From Gnetum montanum (lineage: Eukaryota; Streptophyta; Gnetopsida; Gnetales; Gnetaceae), in assembly GCA_015680685.1 (NCBI GenBank), contig MNCI01013584.1, positions 456,816 through 520,815 of the forward strand: a stretch of DNA of 64,000 nt, read 5' to 3'. The notes under the pieces are model-generated. The model worked only from the letters and a program-made list of their open reading frames with translations, was not told the origin of the DNA and did no database searches. The translations under genes were made by a program, and so were the position numbers. Position 1 is the stretch's first letter; each line of letters starts with the position of its first letter. Below, piece by piece: positions 35,876 through 48,500 of the stretch.

Positions 35876-38800
35876 TCAACTGGTGGCACTAGGTGGAGGT
35901 GGAGGCTCTTCCTCCCCCACCATGTTGCTAGGGCCTGTAGCATCTCCTAGTACCTACTACCAGAACCACAACAAAAATAAGCAATTAGTAAGCAAACCTA
36001 TAGTACAAAAGTTAAGCTAAAACATGAAAGAGCACAAAAAACTAAAAAATAACCTGAGAGTGTCCTACATTGATCTCTTCTGACGATAACTTTCCAAGGC
36101 CATCCTCCAAGTGTTAGAGGATCTCAACCTCAAAAATTTGTATCTAGTCCTACTAGCTAAAGTTAATCCCTACAAGGTTCTTGCCTTTGTCCACAGTAGT
36201 CCATGCAGGTGGCTCCATCAAGAAGGTGGCAGAGGAAGCCTCTTCTAAATGGATGACAATCTACCTCTTAGGAGAGCCACTTACCACCATGTGCTAGGAA
36301 AATAACTCGTATGCCTACCTTCCACCAATAACCTCAAGAAACATCTTGAGGTGGTGGCATTTAATAGACTCCTTCTTATACCATCATAGGTATGCATCAT
36401 GCTCATGCTTATATTGGTGCTTGTGGTCCTTCTATGTCTGCCACCACTGGTACACCTTAGTGTTGTAATTCTTCCAATCTTGGTTCTTCTAAGTGACCAA
36501 ATCCATCTACAACTACTTCTCTATCACCTCCCAAGTGATCTCATTCTTACCTCTAAGAGCTAAACAATATCAAGCATATTCTATCTTAGAGGTTCACCAG
36601 GTGCTATCTCCTTGTGACTTAGCTACTAAAAAGTCATATCAAGATTAAAGATCACTAATCTTCATATCTTGGCTAGTCACCCTCTCCTAGAGTTTATGCA
36701 TATGTTTTCACAAGTGCTTATTTGAGCACCTACAAACCCATAATGCCTTCACACAAAAAGTGTGTACTTGTTTGATTTCTTGTACATGTGATGAGACAGC
36801 TAATTTATCTTAGAAGGGAGGTTAGGAAAGGCATCCACCTTCACCACCTTACTCAGATTCCACCACAGCTTAGAACTTGTAGGCATGAAACAAGAAACTA
36901 ATCTTAGCCTAGAACTAAGCATTCAAGTAGTGAAGTGACATAAAGCAAAGCAACGTAGCACACATACTGAGCTTGGGATCTATCTATTGTAAATGGTCCA
37001 CCATGTCCTCAATGATACCTTCCATGAAGGCAAATTTGTTAGGCATTTCTACCCAAAACTCCATGCGATAGGTAGGGTTGGGACTGCTAGCAAGAACATC
37101 TAAGGTTATAACACAATGATGCAATTAGCATGTAACTAAATAGCTAAAGATACTAGAGTAGACAGGCACTAATAGATGGCAACACAAGGTAGTTACCTAA
37201 CAAGCCCTCAAGCATGAGTGTAGAGAAGTCACCTAGCTATACACCATCAAATAGGCAATCAAAATCACCTCCATCAGGGTGGAGCAAGCCCTCCTCCTCC
37301 AACTATTAAGGGGTCTCTACTACACTAGGTAGCTCACCTCCATGAGCCTCCTCCTCCTTAACTTGAGGAGGTGCTTCTTATGCTACCACCTTGGCCACTA
37401 CTCTAGTAGTCCTCTCTTTGGTCTCTATAATTAACACATATACATAGCACATTAGTACTAGTTAATAAGATAGCATAAATGAAAATGTAAAAATATAAAC
37501 ATACATTAATACAATAAATGCATCTAATAAGTTATGCATACTAACCTACAATCTCTTTACATAATCTTTGAAGCTTGATATGGATCCTCTTGCTACTTTG
37601 TCTTCCAACATCAAGGGTAGCCTTCTTCATAGGACATCGCCTCTTAATCTTAGCCTTATATGGTCCCACCATCTCTACAATATAATGATCCACCTTGTTC
37701 ACATCCCTAGAACCAACTAGAGGAACCTCACCCATGCTATCCTGTGAGTAATGTCACTGCCCCACAAGACCTTTAGTCATTATGGATAATGACTCATCGA
37801 TCTCCTCTAGGGGGTCCTATGCCCATGTAGTTGTAAAACAATGCTTGATCCATGATTTAGATAGTTGCTCATGGTTCTACATCATGCAACGTCCACTATC
37901 ACAGATGACCAAGAGCTCTGCAAACCTTCGTAGGTACCCTACAAAGAACCTCACTTGGATCTTAAACCATAGCTTGGATATCTTTGCATTCAAGCTAGTC
38001 ACTATATAGGTAGCCTATTTGAACCTTGCACCCTTCAATAGAACCTCCTTCATCACCCATGTTTGCTCCACTCCAAGGATCTTTCCTTGTGAGAGCAACT
38101 TCAAAAAGGCATGTTTGTGGAAAAGAGGGTAGAGCTCTCGTACCTTCGGCATAAGCACATCTTTAATTGGTATGTCCCTATGAGATTGGGTGGTCCCCAA
38201 GTAGCCCTCAATATTCCCTCTATGATCTACCTCCATTCTAACCTTATCGACAATCGTTAGGCCATTAATGAGTCCAAAAAGGTTGATAAAGAAGGCCTCA
38301 TCGAGGCCTAACACTATTATCACACAATGAACTTGGGTGAAAAATTCCCTGATATCACTATTGAATAAATCAATGATAGTGAAAATTTTAGCCACCAAGG
38401 TACTTGGGCTATGGGCCAAAAATAGGTCCATCAACACTACATGCATGAGCCTAGCAGTTAGTGCATCCAAAGCCTTATGAGACAGCTAGTGTTGCGCACC
38501 CTCCACATTGCCATACTTCATCATGAGGGTGGCCTTTTTTTAGCCTATGGTGACCACCGTCAGCTCACCTAAAGAAACTAGCACTGCAACAAAGGAAAAA
38601 CAATATTAGCATCATGTAAAAGGAAAAATAGCATGCATATGTAAGCAAGCATGTGAGCTAAACCGTAGATGCATACGTGGCACAAATAGGGTATGAGATG
38701 GGGGTGGCATTGTAAGCATCTCCTTGGTGTTAATCATACTAGTGGTCCATCCCTCATCCAACCAATCATGGATCCTGCACCACTTATATGCCCTCAAGTA

Positions 38801-41044
38801 TTGGGTAGGTTAGACCTCCAAATTAGATCCCACCTACTCAAGCACAGCTACTTGAACATTCGCACTATAAGAGAACACCTTTAGGGTGGTATGGGTCAAG
38901 GCCAAAGCATCCTTCTCATCATGTAGGCCCTCCTCATCAACTCTAAATTTGGAATTAAGCATAATCCATTAGCAAGACAGCATGGAAAAGTAGCAAAAAA
39001 TACTATGAAAGCCACAAAATCACTTACCCTCTAGCATAATAGACAATTACAAATGGGTTTTGGAATAGTGTGTGCACTCACATAGTGATGAAGAGGGTGT
39101 TGCTCTTATTGTAGCAATTGAACCCCATCATGTCCCATATCCTAGATAAGTGTCGAGCACTCTTAGGGCCTCTACCCAAACCACCTACCTCATCACCACT
39201 AGTCGTAGGCACATTTGAGATGAACATCTCGGTGATGGCACTAGCAACCTCCATTGCTAAGTGTGACCACATGGTCATACTAAAATACTATAGCAGGTAC
39301 TCCAAGAACTTACAAGCCCCCTAGTTGGAACCACACCACCTAAACACCCACTAGCATATTAAGCACAAGCATGTTAGGAATAGGCTCGCTTATGCAACAC
39401 AAGGTGCCCATGAGCTCCATGATAATCAAGACAAGTTTTAGTAGCACCCTACAACCATCAAAGTAACAAACAAAGTGTTAGTGTACAAAAATAGATGAAA
39501 ATTTTGGCATTAAATCATTAAAATCAATTAGCAAAATTTTCATAATATAATATGAACTAACAAAAATTTTTAATTTTGGCAATTCCCTCTAGAGCCTTGT
39601 GGGTATAGGACATTAACCAACTCATTTGATGCACCTAGTACTTACTAGGGTACAACATGTTTTCACAAGTTTAGCATCATTATAGTTTACAAGATTAGCA
39701 TCACTATATTTTGCAAGTTTAGCATTATGCATAGTTTGTAAAATTTTAGCAAATTTTTTCTAACTCTAGATCACCTCAGTGGAGAGCATAGTTTAGAAAT
39801 CCCAAAATTTTTCTAACTCTAGACTATCACAATGGAGAGCGTAGTCCAAAATTTTTTGAAAAAATTCTAACTCTAGGCTACCTCTGTAGAAAGCATAGTT
39901 TGAAAAGGAGGTGAAATTTTCTAACTCTATGGGCACCCTGACTATCCTCTCCATAGAGCGTAGTCCCTAAAAATGCACTTATGGGATAAACACATTTTAA
40001 AGAATACTTGGCTACCCCACCATGCCTTGCATGTTGTGCCCTATCACGATGTCGGGTGCCACCCCCACCATGCCCTACATGTTGTGCCATGACATAGTGT
40101 CAAGCACTATGCCCACTACACCCTATGCACCCTACTATACTACCATGCATCATGCTCATGCCCACCGTGTGCCACACATAAGCACTACCCTCTCTCTCCC
40201 TCCTTCATCATCACACCACACAAAAACATTTTTCAAAATAGAAAAAGATAAAACACAGAAGCATGCCTTAGCACTAAGCTCCCTCCTACCCCCTGTGGCC
40301 ATGCTGTAGGGTGCCTTTGCCCCCATGGCCCTCATGGCATGCAATGTGCTTAGCCCCTATCTGTGAACCTCCAACAATTTTTTTCCAAAAAAAAATTTTA
40401 AAAAATGAAACAATTGTAGAAATAGACCCTAGTCACACCCCTTGCCACATGGTAAGCCACCCCATAGCCCTGGCATCCCTACAGCTACATCACCAAACCC
40501 TAACTTGCATGTCTACTCTAGCCTACATAACCTAAATCCATTCATAAAAAAAAGTAGCAAAAGAAATGCATGCATCCTACCACTAACTATAGCCATGGCC
40601 ATGCCATGGGGTATGGCCAATAGCTAGCCCTAACCCCTAATAACTCCCAAAAAATATTTTCTTTCAAAAATAAACAAAAAATGTAGGGAAAACCCCTACT
40701 GCACCCCCTATACTACACTTCCTACCCCATGGTAGCCATTCCCACCACTATTTCTCCATGATATGAATCCTAAAGCCCTTCCAAAAATCCCACACATGCT
40801 AGAATTTTTTTGAAAGAAAAAGAAATTAAACACCCATGGCCCACACAAAAGTCCAATCATGTAATCCCATTTTGTGTCTTCCCTACCACTACCATGGTCA
40901 AAATGGCATGTGGTAGCTGGGGTACTTGACTGATGTCAATGGCCTCCTCTCCTTCATGTGTGTTGATGGTAGGAAATCCAATGCTTATTCTCCCTCATCC
41001 ACATTCACTAGTCCTGGGTGCAGGTGTCCACTTCAGTGCATCAT
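35876..41044 (-). pseudogene. Antisense accessory gene X, copy C (all eight exons present)
   Basis: Antisense to pol of copy C. Exons read leftwards: exon 1, 41044-40893 (ATGATG start, NVDEGE and LPS.HM matching copy D); exon 2, 39448-39028; exon 3, 38948-38677; exon 4, 38583-37546; exon 5a, 37424-37197; exon 5b, 37099-36968; exon 6, 36868-36054; exon 7, 35956-35876. Nearly all borders keep GT and AG; exon 3 has lost its acceptor G. Exon 2 encodes MTMWSHLAMEVASAITEMF, exon 3 IHDWLDEGWTTSM, exon 4 RELYPLFHKHAFLKLLSQGK with VMKEVLLKGARFK, and exon 7 a Pro-rich tail. A stop after GARFK is TAG here and in B but TGA in D, pointing to an ancestral TGG. Intron 1 is about 1.44 kb and carries tandem repeats. 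Function unknown. Confidence 0.7.
40017..40115 (-). repeat. Short tandem repeat in intron 1 of X, copy C
   Basis: Two close units CACCATGCCTTGCATGTTGTGCC and CACCATGCCCTACATGTTGTGCC about 50 bp apart, then a third degenerate one. Intron 1 of copy D has an analogous array (57430-57660). Confidence 0.6.
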
Positions 41045-41160
41045 CTTACTCCAACTACGCTCTTCACTAGTAGTGCAAAACAACAACTATGGCAAGACTA
41101 CAATCTAAGCTTTGCATTTGAAAGCTTAAAAATGACAACTTACCCATAATAAAATGTGCC

Positions 41161-41197
41161 TATATACCCTCCTAGGATCATTTAATGACCCACCAAC
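41161..41197 (-). promoter_or_regulatory. Promoter of X copy C
   Basis: Minus-strand GGGTATATAGG (TATATA at 41161-41166) lies about 117 bp upstream of the first ATG of X. Just upstream is CCTAGGAGG and a near-palindrome GGTCATTAAATGATCC. CCTAGGAGG also stands upstream of the TATA box of X copy D, about 40 bp away there. Confidence 0.5.
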
Positions 41198-41424
41198 TTG
41201 GGACTATGCTCCATACTTAGCCAAAATTTTCAACTTTTGGGTGAGAGTGTAGTTGGATGAGAGAATAGTTAGGTGAGAACATAGTCACCCATACTTAGCA
41301 AAATTTGCAAATTTTTGTTGCCCAATGAATGCCGTAGCCAAACTTTTCAATTTTTTGTTTCCCTATGAATGCCTGAGCCAATTTCACTTCCAAAGCATGA
41401 CCAGCCTTCCTCAGAATGACATGT

Positions 41425-41490
41425 CTAGTGTGTCTATAGTCTACTAAGACCTAAAATTGGTAAGCATGGCTTGCCAAGGCCTAAAACCAA
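41425..41490 (+). repeat. Two to three minisatellite units between X promoter and pol, copy C
   Basis: CTACTAAGACCTAAAATTGGTAAGCATGG and GCCAAGGCCTAAAACCAACAC match the minisatellite found after protease and after integrase. A third location for the same repeat in this family. Confidence 0.55.
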
Positions 41491-41626
41491 CACAAACATG
41501 CTTACCCTTCGTTATAGCCTTTATGCATACTTAGGAAAATTTTCATAGAATTTATTTTTATTCATTTGTACATATTAACTTGGTTAAGATAAGTGCTACT
41601 TAAATTTTTGCTAGTTTGTTTTGCAG

Positions 41627-44600
41627 GAACATGACATGATCATGCCTGAGCAGCTTCTCTGACCACTAGTCCTCACTGGACCTCATGGTAATATTGAGTG
41701 ATGCATTGATCCACATTGCCTAGACCTTGAGCCTACAACCTATGCCAAATACATAGCATCCATAAAGGCACCACTAGATTGGCCCAACCATCTAGTTAAA
41801 GCTCTTGGTCTACATTGAGATCCCTGTAACAACACCCAATGGCAAGGTGAAAATATTAAAACTAAGGTCCTTGGTAGATCCCTAGCATGCCCAAGACATC
41901 GCTAAGATGCTAGTCAATAACATTAAGGCCTTTGCATGGTCATATGACAAAATTGCAAGACTAGACCCTTGACTAGTCTAGCACAATATCATTCTTGATC
42001 CCTACATTAAAACTCTAAAACAAAAGGCATGCAAGGTTAGACCTAAGGTGGTGTTGGCCATTTGTGATAAAATCACCAAGCTTTACAAAGCTAGTTTCAT
42101 CCAAGCCATTGACCATGCTAATTAGGTCTCTAATATCATATTTGTGCTTAAGAAAAATAGAAGTATACACATTTTCATAGACTTCTAAAACCTAAACAAG
42201 GTAACCATCAAAGATGATTTTTTGTTGCCCAGTATTGATCAACTAATTGATACCATGGCTAGACACATCTTGTTATCCTTCATGGATGAGTTATTGGGCT
42301 ACAACCAAACTAGGTTCAACCTTGAGCACCAACTCAACACAACCTTCATGACCCCTTAGGTTACTTTTGCTATACCATGATGCCTTTTGGACTCAAGAAT
42401 GCAAGAGCAATGTATCAATGCATAATGACATATATCTTTAGCAATTACATGTTAAGCTTGCTCAATGACTACATCGATGATATTGTGATTACATCCAAAG
42501 TAGCTCACAACCATGCAAATGATCTAGACATAGTGCTTAAACCTTGCTTGAAACATGATCTTAGGTTGAACCCCAAGAACTGTATTTTCAGCATTAGAAT
42601 GGGCCAAATACTCGGTTTTGTAGTATCTGAAGTAGGAATATGCGTAGACCCTGATAAGGTTAATGTCATAACCAACTTAGCACCCCCAACTAATCTTAAG
42701 GAGATACGAGGGTTGTAAGGTAGATTGTAGTTCATACATAGGTTTATTGCATGGTTAACCAATAAGTTACAACCAATGCAACATATGCTCAACAAAGGAT
42801 CCCACTTCGAGTGGATAGCTTAATGCCAACAATCATTTGACAACCTTAAGTAAGAGATGGCATAACTTCCCATGGTTTACCCTCTGTAAGAATATAAACC
42901 TTTTTACATCTACCTTGCCACTTCTAACATGTTCATCGCTTCTCTACTTTGCCAAAATCACGATGATGGCACAGAGCTCCTAATTTTCTACTTGAGCCAT
43001 GCATTGGTAGCCCATGAAGTGAAATACAATGATGTGGAAAAGAATTACCTCACTTTAGTCTTCTCACTGAAGAAGTTGGGGCACTACCTTTTCCATAGTC
43101 AAGGCAATATCATTTGCAAAAACAACATACTCTGAATAATAACAACAAACATCTACGAGAGTAGTTGTATTGCATGATGGAAATAAATAACAATGGAGTT
43201 TAACCTACACTATGTTGTGCAAGCCTCAAAAAAAATGTCAAGCTATAGCTGCACAACTTATGGCTTCACCTATAAATGATAAAGCAACCATTGACCTCGA
43301 CTTCTCAAATGAGCATGTTATCAACATTAGCCAAATGCCTGAGAACTATGAGGCACTCTGACATTTCAATAGAGCTTCAATCTCCCAAGGGGGTAGTGTT
43401 GCTATTATTATCATGTTTCCTTCTATGGGGATTCAACCCTTCACATATCATTTTCATTCCCTTGCACTAACAACATGGTGGAGTATGAATGTCTCCTCTG
43501 AGGTATCCTTACAGCATGCAACCTAGGAATCCAACACTTAGTGATTTGAGGTGACTCAATTAGTAGTCAACCAAGTGATAGAGGTTTAATCCTATAAGGC
43601 CCAACATTTATAGCTTTACTATAACCTAATAAAGCACCTACTTCAACACTTTGTAACAACCAATGTCCAACATATTTCCTAGAATGAAAATGCCATAGTT
43701 AATGCACTAGCAACATTAGCCCTAAGCATCGCACCTGACATGTTCCACCCATTGTCCACTTTGGTGATGGATTACATGGTGCCTATCATGACAATCACTA
43801 ACATTTCATCCATAGCCACAATAATCACAACCCACACAGGTGAATGATATAATGACATCAATGTATACCTTCTATAGGGTGAGCCTCTACAACACTTAAC
43901 TACTGTCCAAAAAGATGCAGTGCATAAACATTTGTGGTAGTATGTCATTGTAGGTGATAACACATTATGTCACAAATCCTAAGATGGCATACTACTAACC
44001 TACATAAGCAATAGAAAAGTGCAAAAAATCATTAATCAAGTCCATGAGAGACTATGTGGAGGTCACATAGCACCTAGGGTAATGAAAACAAAAATTAGAT
44101 GGCTAGGCCATTATTGGCCTTACATAGAGCATGATTACATCTCAAAGGTCAAAATGTGCAACATGTATCAATGGCATAGAAACTTAATGCACATGTCACT
44201 AATTAAACTGCACACAATATAGACCATGTGGTTGTTCCAATGTTGGGGCTTAGACATCATATAACCTATCACACCTATGTCCTCCTCAAAGCATTGCTTC
44301 ATAATAACCATAACTAAGTATCTTACCAAATGAGTTGAGTCTATTTCCCATAGGAAAATTACATTGCAACAAGTTTGCATATTCATGCTTGATAACATAA
44401 TGACCCATTTTGGCTTACCCATGACCATAGTTATAGACAATGGGCCACAATTTCATAGTGTGGAAACTAAAGCCTTTTTTGAGTGATTTGTCATCAAACA
44501 TTCCTTTTCATTGTCATACTACCCTCAGGCAAATGGCCAAGTGGAGGCCACTAACAAAATCATTTTCAACCTTCTCAACAAGATGGTAAGCAACAACAAA

Positions 44601-45085
44601 CAATGATGGCATAAGCAACTAGTCTACACATTATGGGCCTACTACACAACATGTCAAACAATAACATGTAAGATGCTTTACAACCTTGTCTATGGGTCTG
44701 AAGCAGTTTTGCCCCTTGAATTGTAGGTTTCATTGCTCTAGGTGATCCTCTCGAACTTCATTTTTGAAGGTCAAAACAATGAGTTGAGAACTATAGACCT
44801 TGACTCAATAGAGTAGCAACACATGTAGATGCTTGATTACATTAAATGGTACCAAGAAAAGCAATAGCAAAAACACCATCACAACTAGCATCAATGCTTG
44901 ATCAAGAAAGGGAACATAGTGCTCAAGGTCATTCGTGAACTTGTGAAAAAATTCTCAGCCAACTGGGAAGGGCCTTTCTTGGTTACTAAGGCCTACGACA
45001 ATGGAGCATTAAGATTGCTAATTCGGATGTCAATGAATTTTCTAATCTAGTGAACCATTCATACCTAAAGTCATACTATGCCTAG
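41627..45085 (+). pseudogene. Tat-lineage pol (RT, RNase H, aRNase H, integrase), copy C
   Basis: Starts right after a splice-acceptor-like TTTGTTTTGCAG (ends 41626). RT: NKVTIKDDF.LPSIDQLIDT (42200-42260), MMPFGLKNA (42377) and catalytic YIDD (42470-42481). RNase H: LSHALVAHEVKYNDVEKNYL (about 42990-43050). A second, archaeal-type RNase H is visible as TNNMVEYECLL at 43466 and LVVNQVIEV about 100 bases on; this dual RNase H is the mark of the Tat lineage. Integrase: GGHIAPRVMKTKIRWLGHYW, a zinc finger reading C-x2-Y where C-x2-C is expected, catalytic Asp codons at 44253 and 44436 and Glu at 44544 (D35E spacing), then the C-terminal NWEGPFLVTKAYDNGALRL (44960-45020). About two dozen stops and frame changes. 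Confidence 0.85.
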
Positions 45086-45119
45086 CATGCAGTACCACAC
45101 ATAAATTCAACATGGTAAG

Positions 45120-45440
45120 AATTTGTTCGCTATGACATTAAACTAGCATAAGACAAGATATTATCCACCATGACATTAAAATGGCATAGTTCATCTACTA
45201 TGATGTTAAATTGGTATCTACACCTCACATCTACCATGGCATTAAAATAGCATAGCTTGTCCTTGGGTCATGATGTTAAACTAACACAACAACTCATCTA
45301 CTACAATGTTAAATTAGCATAGCAATCTGCTATGACTATAAATTGGTATAGCTTGTCTACTATGATGTTAAACTAGCATAGTAGTCTGCTAAGACTATAA
45401 ATTATCACACCATGGTCTACCAAGATCTTAAAATGGGTTT
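45120..45440 (+). repeat. Minisatellite downstream of integrase, copy C
   Basis: About ten degenerate units of CTATGATGTTAAACTAGCATAG, period near 29 bp with indels. Same core as the array after protease in copy A (GATGTTAAACTGGC), so the element carries the repeat at the end of both coding blocks. Confidence 0.8.
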
Positions 45441-45504
45441 GTGATCTACCATGCATAATTCTACAAGTCAATGAGAATAATTCTAACTCCTTCCCTCTTT
45501 CTCT

Positions 45505-46430
45505 ACACCATGTGGGTGGGGATACTGTAGTCCTAGAATGGAGCACCTACAATTGGTGTGGCCTTTGAGCACTTGTAGCATCATGGCCCCTACCATTTTG
45601 CTAGTTTTTTAGAGCACTTTCCATTGGCTTAGCCTACAGAGCACTTGCAGCATCATGACCTTTTATCATTTTGCTAGTTTTTTGGAGCACTTGCCATCGC
45701 TTCAGCCTTTGGAGCATTCACAACATCATTGCCCTTAGGCATTTTTTTGATTTTTTGAACATATGTAACTAGTGTAGCATTTAGAGCATTTACAGCATCA
45801 TTGCCCATAGGCATTTTGCTAGTTTTTCAAACAATTTCCATTGGTTTGGCCTTTGGAGTACTCGTAGCAACATCACCCCAAACATTTCATTTGCATTGTA
45901 TGTTTTGTGGTTTTCTTGTCTCTTTGGAGTTGTGTTTGCAAGATGAAGCCCAAAGGAAATTGTGCAAATGTGCATCTCATCATAACAACACAGCATTACT
46001 CTAATGTGCATGATTCGACTAGTTGAGCCTCTTAAGGTGCACATCCCTACTACCTTGTTATGGCCTACCTACATCCATCCCTATGTCTCCATACTTTTGC
46101 ATTCCCTTACATAGTCAAGATTGCAAATCCCTCTAACACTCACATGATGTGAACACATGGTGCCCTCTGCAAGCCAAACTGTAGAACCTAAGGTAGACAT
46201 AACATAAGTTGTCTAGTGGGGAGCCTCTGTTGGCTGGTCAAAGTGTAGGTAGATGTAAAACAAGTCATCCCAAGGAGGAAACACTTGTCCCATAGATCCA
46301 ACGTGGTTTCACAAGCATTATAAGAAAGCCCATCTAGTGGCATGTAGTCCACTTTGTGGAAAGCATCCCATAGTTAGCATTGAGCAATATGTAGAACCCA
46401 AAGAATGTTCATCCTAAAACAACACAAAAA
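45505..46430 (+). mobile_element. G-rich tract and start of the 3' LTR of copy C
   Basis: CATGTGGGTGGGGATAC followed by TGTAGTCCTAG near 45525 corresponds to the minus-strand GGGTGGGATGGGGTGT/TGTAGTTCC of copy D at about 52650-52630. Both lie just beyond the post-integrase minisatellite, so this is the probable polypurine tract and LTR start. The LTR is not complete. It runs through a 72-bp tandem repeat and fades before 46440, where leader of an oppositely oriented element begins. Confidence 0.55.
45541..45890 (+). repeat. 72-bp tandem repeat in LTR of copy C
   Basis: Units beginning GAGCACTTGYAGCATCAT start at 45567, 45639, 45712, 45784 and 45856. Each contains CATTTTGCTAGTTTTT and CCATTGGYTTRGCCTTTG. 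A related single stretch occurs in the LTR of copy D (about 52540-52610, minus). Confidence 0.9.
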
Positions 46431-46439
46431 TAAGAAAAA

Positions 46440-46639
46440 AAGTAAAAAATAAAGAAAAAGAAGAAAAAGAGAAAAGAAAAAATAAAAAGAAAAGGGAGAA
46501 AAGCATGTCCCCAAGTAAATTAGCAGAGTTGTAATTTTGTAATCGGCCTAGCCTTAAATCCACACTAACTCTCTCATCAGCATTCTAACAAGAGGTTAAT
46601 ATTTTCAAAGATAAGTCACCCTTGTGACATCCAAAAAAA
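46440..46639 (-). other. Purine-rich tract and leader/primer-site region next to LTR e
   Basis: Plus-strand A/G run at 46432-46500, then about 140 bp without features. On the minus strand TGGATGTCACAAGGGTGAC (46633-46615) follows the T-rich end of LTR e and could be its primer site, though it differs from that of the other LTRs. No gag follows, so this element is truncated. Confidence 0.4.
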
Positions 46640-48500
46640 TTAGTTGCTAGAACACCAAGAGGTTTACGGGTGTACAACCTAACCCCAAATCCATGTGAGG
46701 GCCATGCTAGGAAATGGAAGTGAGGTGCCCTGAATGGTCTAGTCAATCAAACAAGGACTTACATGGTGTTAAAATGACAATTTGTAAGAGGGGTTTGTAG
46801 AGCATTACATGCAGACACCAGGATAGCAAGCAAGAGTGTATTAGAGAGTCCTAGCCTAAAAACAATGATGTGAACATGTAAATATATATTGAATAGTGGG
46901 AAAATGCAAGAGTTATGCTTAATATCAAAGAAAAATGCTTAGAAAAGAAATGAAATAAATCTTGAGAACAAAAAAATGCACTGCCCCAAAACTAGGGAGT
47001 GTAACTTTTACTGGACAAGAGGTGACAATGGTGCGTGGTGTCAAGTAGGCATGGTGATAGCTTAGTAGTGTAGTCATAGTCTCTGGAATGTCTGAGACAT
47101 GGTGCTAGCAGCAAAAATGAAGGCTGAACTTGCTACCTTGGCTGTTGCCATGTTCAATGGATACAATGGTGGACTACGCTTTGGGAGGTGCCAAGGTGGA
47201 AAGCTTAGATGCAAGAGTATTAGTGATGCTTAAACAACTAAAATGCCCAATGATTTTTTGATTTTTCAACCCCTAGAGTGCTGAACATCAGGGTATTTAT
47301 AGGGCTAGGTTTAGCATGAAACATGGATCGAGCACCGCATGGCATGGATGCCACATGACATGAGCATAGATAGGGTTATGCTGACATGTTACACTCTCAT
47401 GAGAGTAGCAAAAGTGTTACACTTTGAAGGATAGCAATGAGTACCTAGAGACTACTAAATTGTGATCACACTACCTAGACTGCATATGCCAGAGTATGAA
47501 AGATTGCAATGTACCTACCAACAATGCAAAAATAGTATAACTTGAAGGCTACACTTTGGGACTACGGCTTCCCCCTCTTTTGAGTAGGGTCAAGCATAGG
47601 TACAATTTTAGAAACCAATGGGGATGCAAAAGAAATGCAAACTGTTGATCTTGGTTGTCAGAGGGATGTTGAAGCTAAGACGAAGGTCAATGCCAAGTTC
47701 TAGAGGTTTTTGGAGGCTATCAAAGGCCTTTCTTAAGTACCAATCTAGCTACGCTATAGAGCATAACACAACACTTAGTGAAAATTTGCAATTTTTTTAT
47801 TTCTCACACTAGTCATACTAGCTACGCTGAGGTGCATAGTAGAGCATAGTCGGGAAACTTAGCCAAATTTTGATGAAATCTAAAATCTTAATTCATGGCA
47901 CACTAGCTATGCTTTGGGGCATAGCAGGAGAGGCAGCATCAAAAGTTAGGAAATGTGCCAAATGTGTCTTCGATGTGAAGCTAGCTTGACAGATCCTTAT
48001 CCAACACTTAGACAAAACTAGGCACTATAACCTAAGTTATGCTAGCTATGATATGGAGTATAGTAGAGTGTAACAACCCAAAAGATAGAAAATATGCTAA
48101 ACTATTTTGTCCATCCTAAGAAATTTTGACAACCTTTAGCCTAATACTTAGGTGTGTTGGCTACCTGGAACATGTGTCAAGCTGGGTACACTGGGAAGCA
48201 TAGCAAGCATGACAACCTAGGAGATAGAAAATTTGTCAAACTATTTCATCCATCCCAAACAACCCTTGACCACTTCTAGTTTGACACTTGGGCAAACTAG
48301 CCATGGAAGTGTGTGCTACACTAGCTACACTAGGAAGTGTAGCAGCACACTTAGAAAACTTTTTATGAGACTGTTGCTAACGCTTAGAAACATCTTGCCA
48401 AATAGGCATTAATGTGTACTATGTTGGCTATGTTGGACAGCATAATAGCAAACTTAGAAACAATTTACTAAGTTTTAACACTTAGGAAAATTTTCCATTG
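46640..48500 (-). mobile_element. LTR e (-), orphan LTR of the Tat family
   Basis: Minus-oriented, similar to LTR d at its 3' end (46650-46800) and with the same promoter core ACCTAGCCCTATAAATACCC (TATAAATA 47294-47301, minus). U3 (47740-48480) contains degenerate CTAGCTACGCT...GAGCATAG units. No internal region belonging to it is present. Upstream edge uncertain. Confidence 0.55.
47294..47301 (-). promoter_or_regulatory. TATA box of LTR e
   Basis: Minus-strand TATAAATA in the context shared with LTRs c and d, about 655 bp from the LTR end. Confidence 0.65.

Noticed and set aside
40022-40535. Overlapping Pro/Thr/His-rich ORFs around 40-40.6 kb
   Set aside because: They fall in intron 1 of X copy C and reflect C/A-rich tandem repeats.
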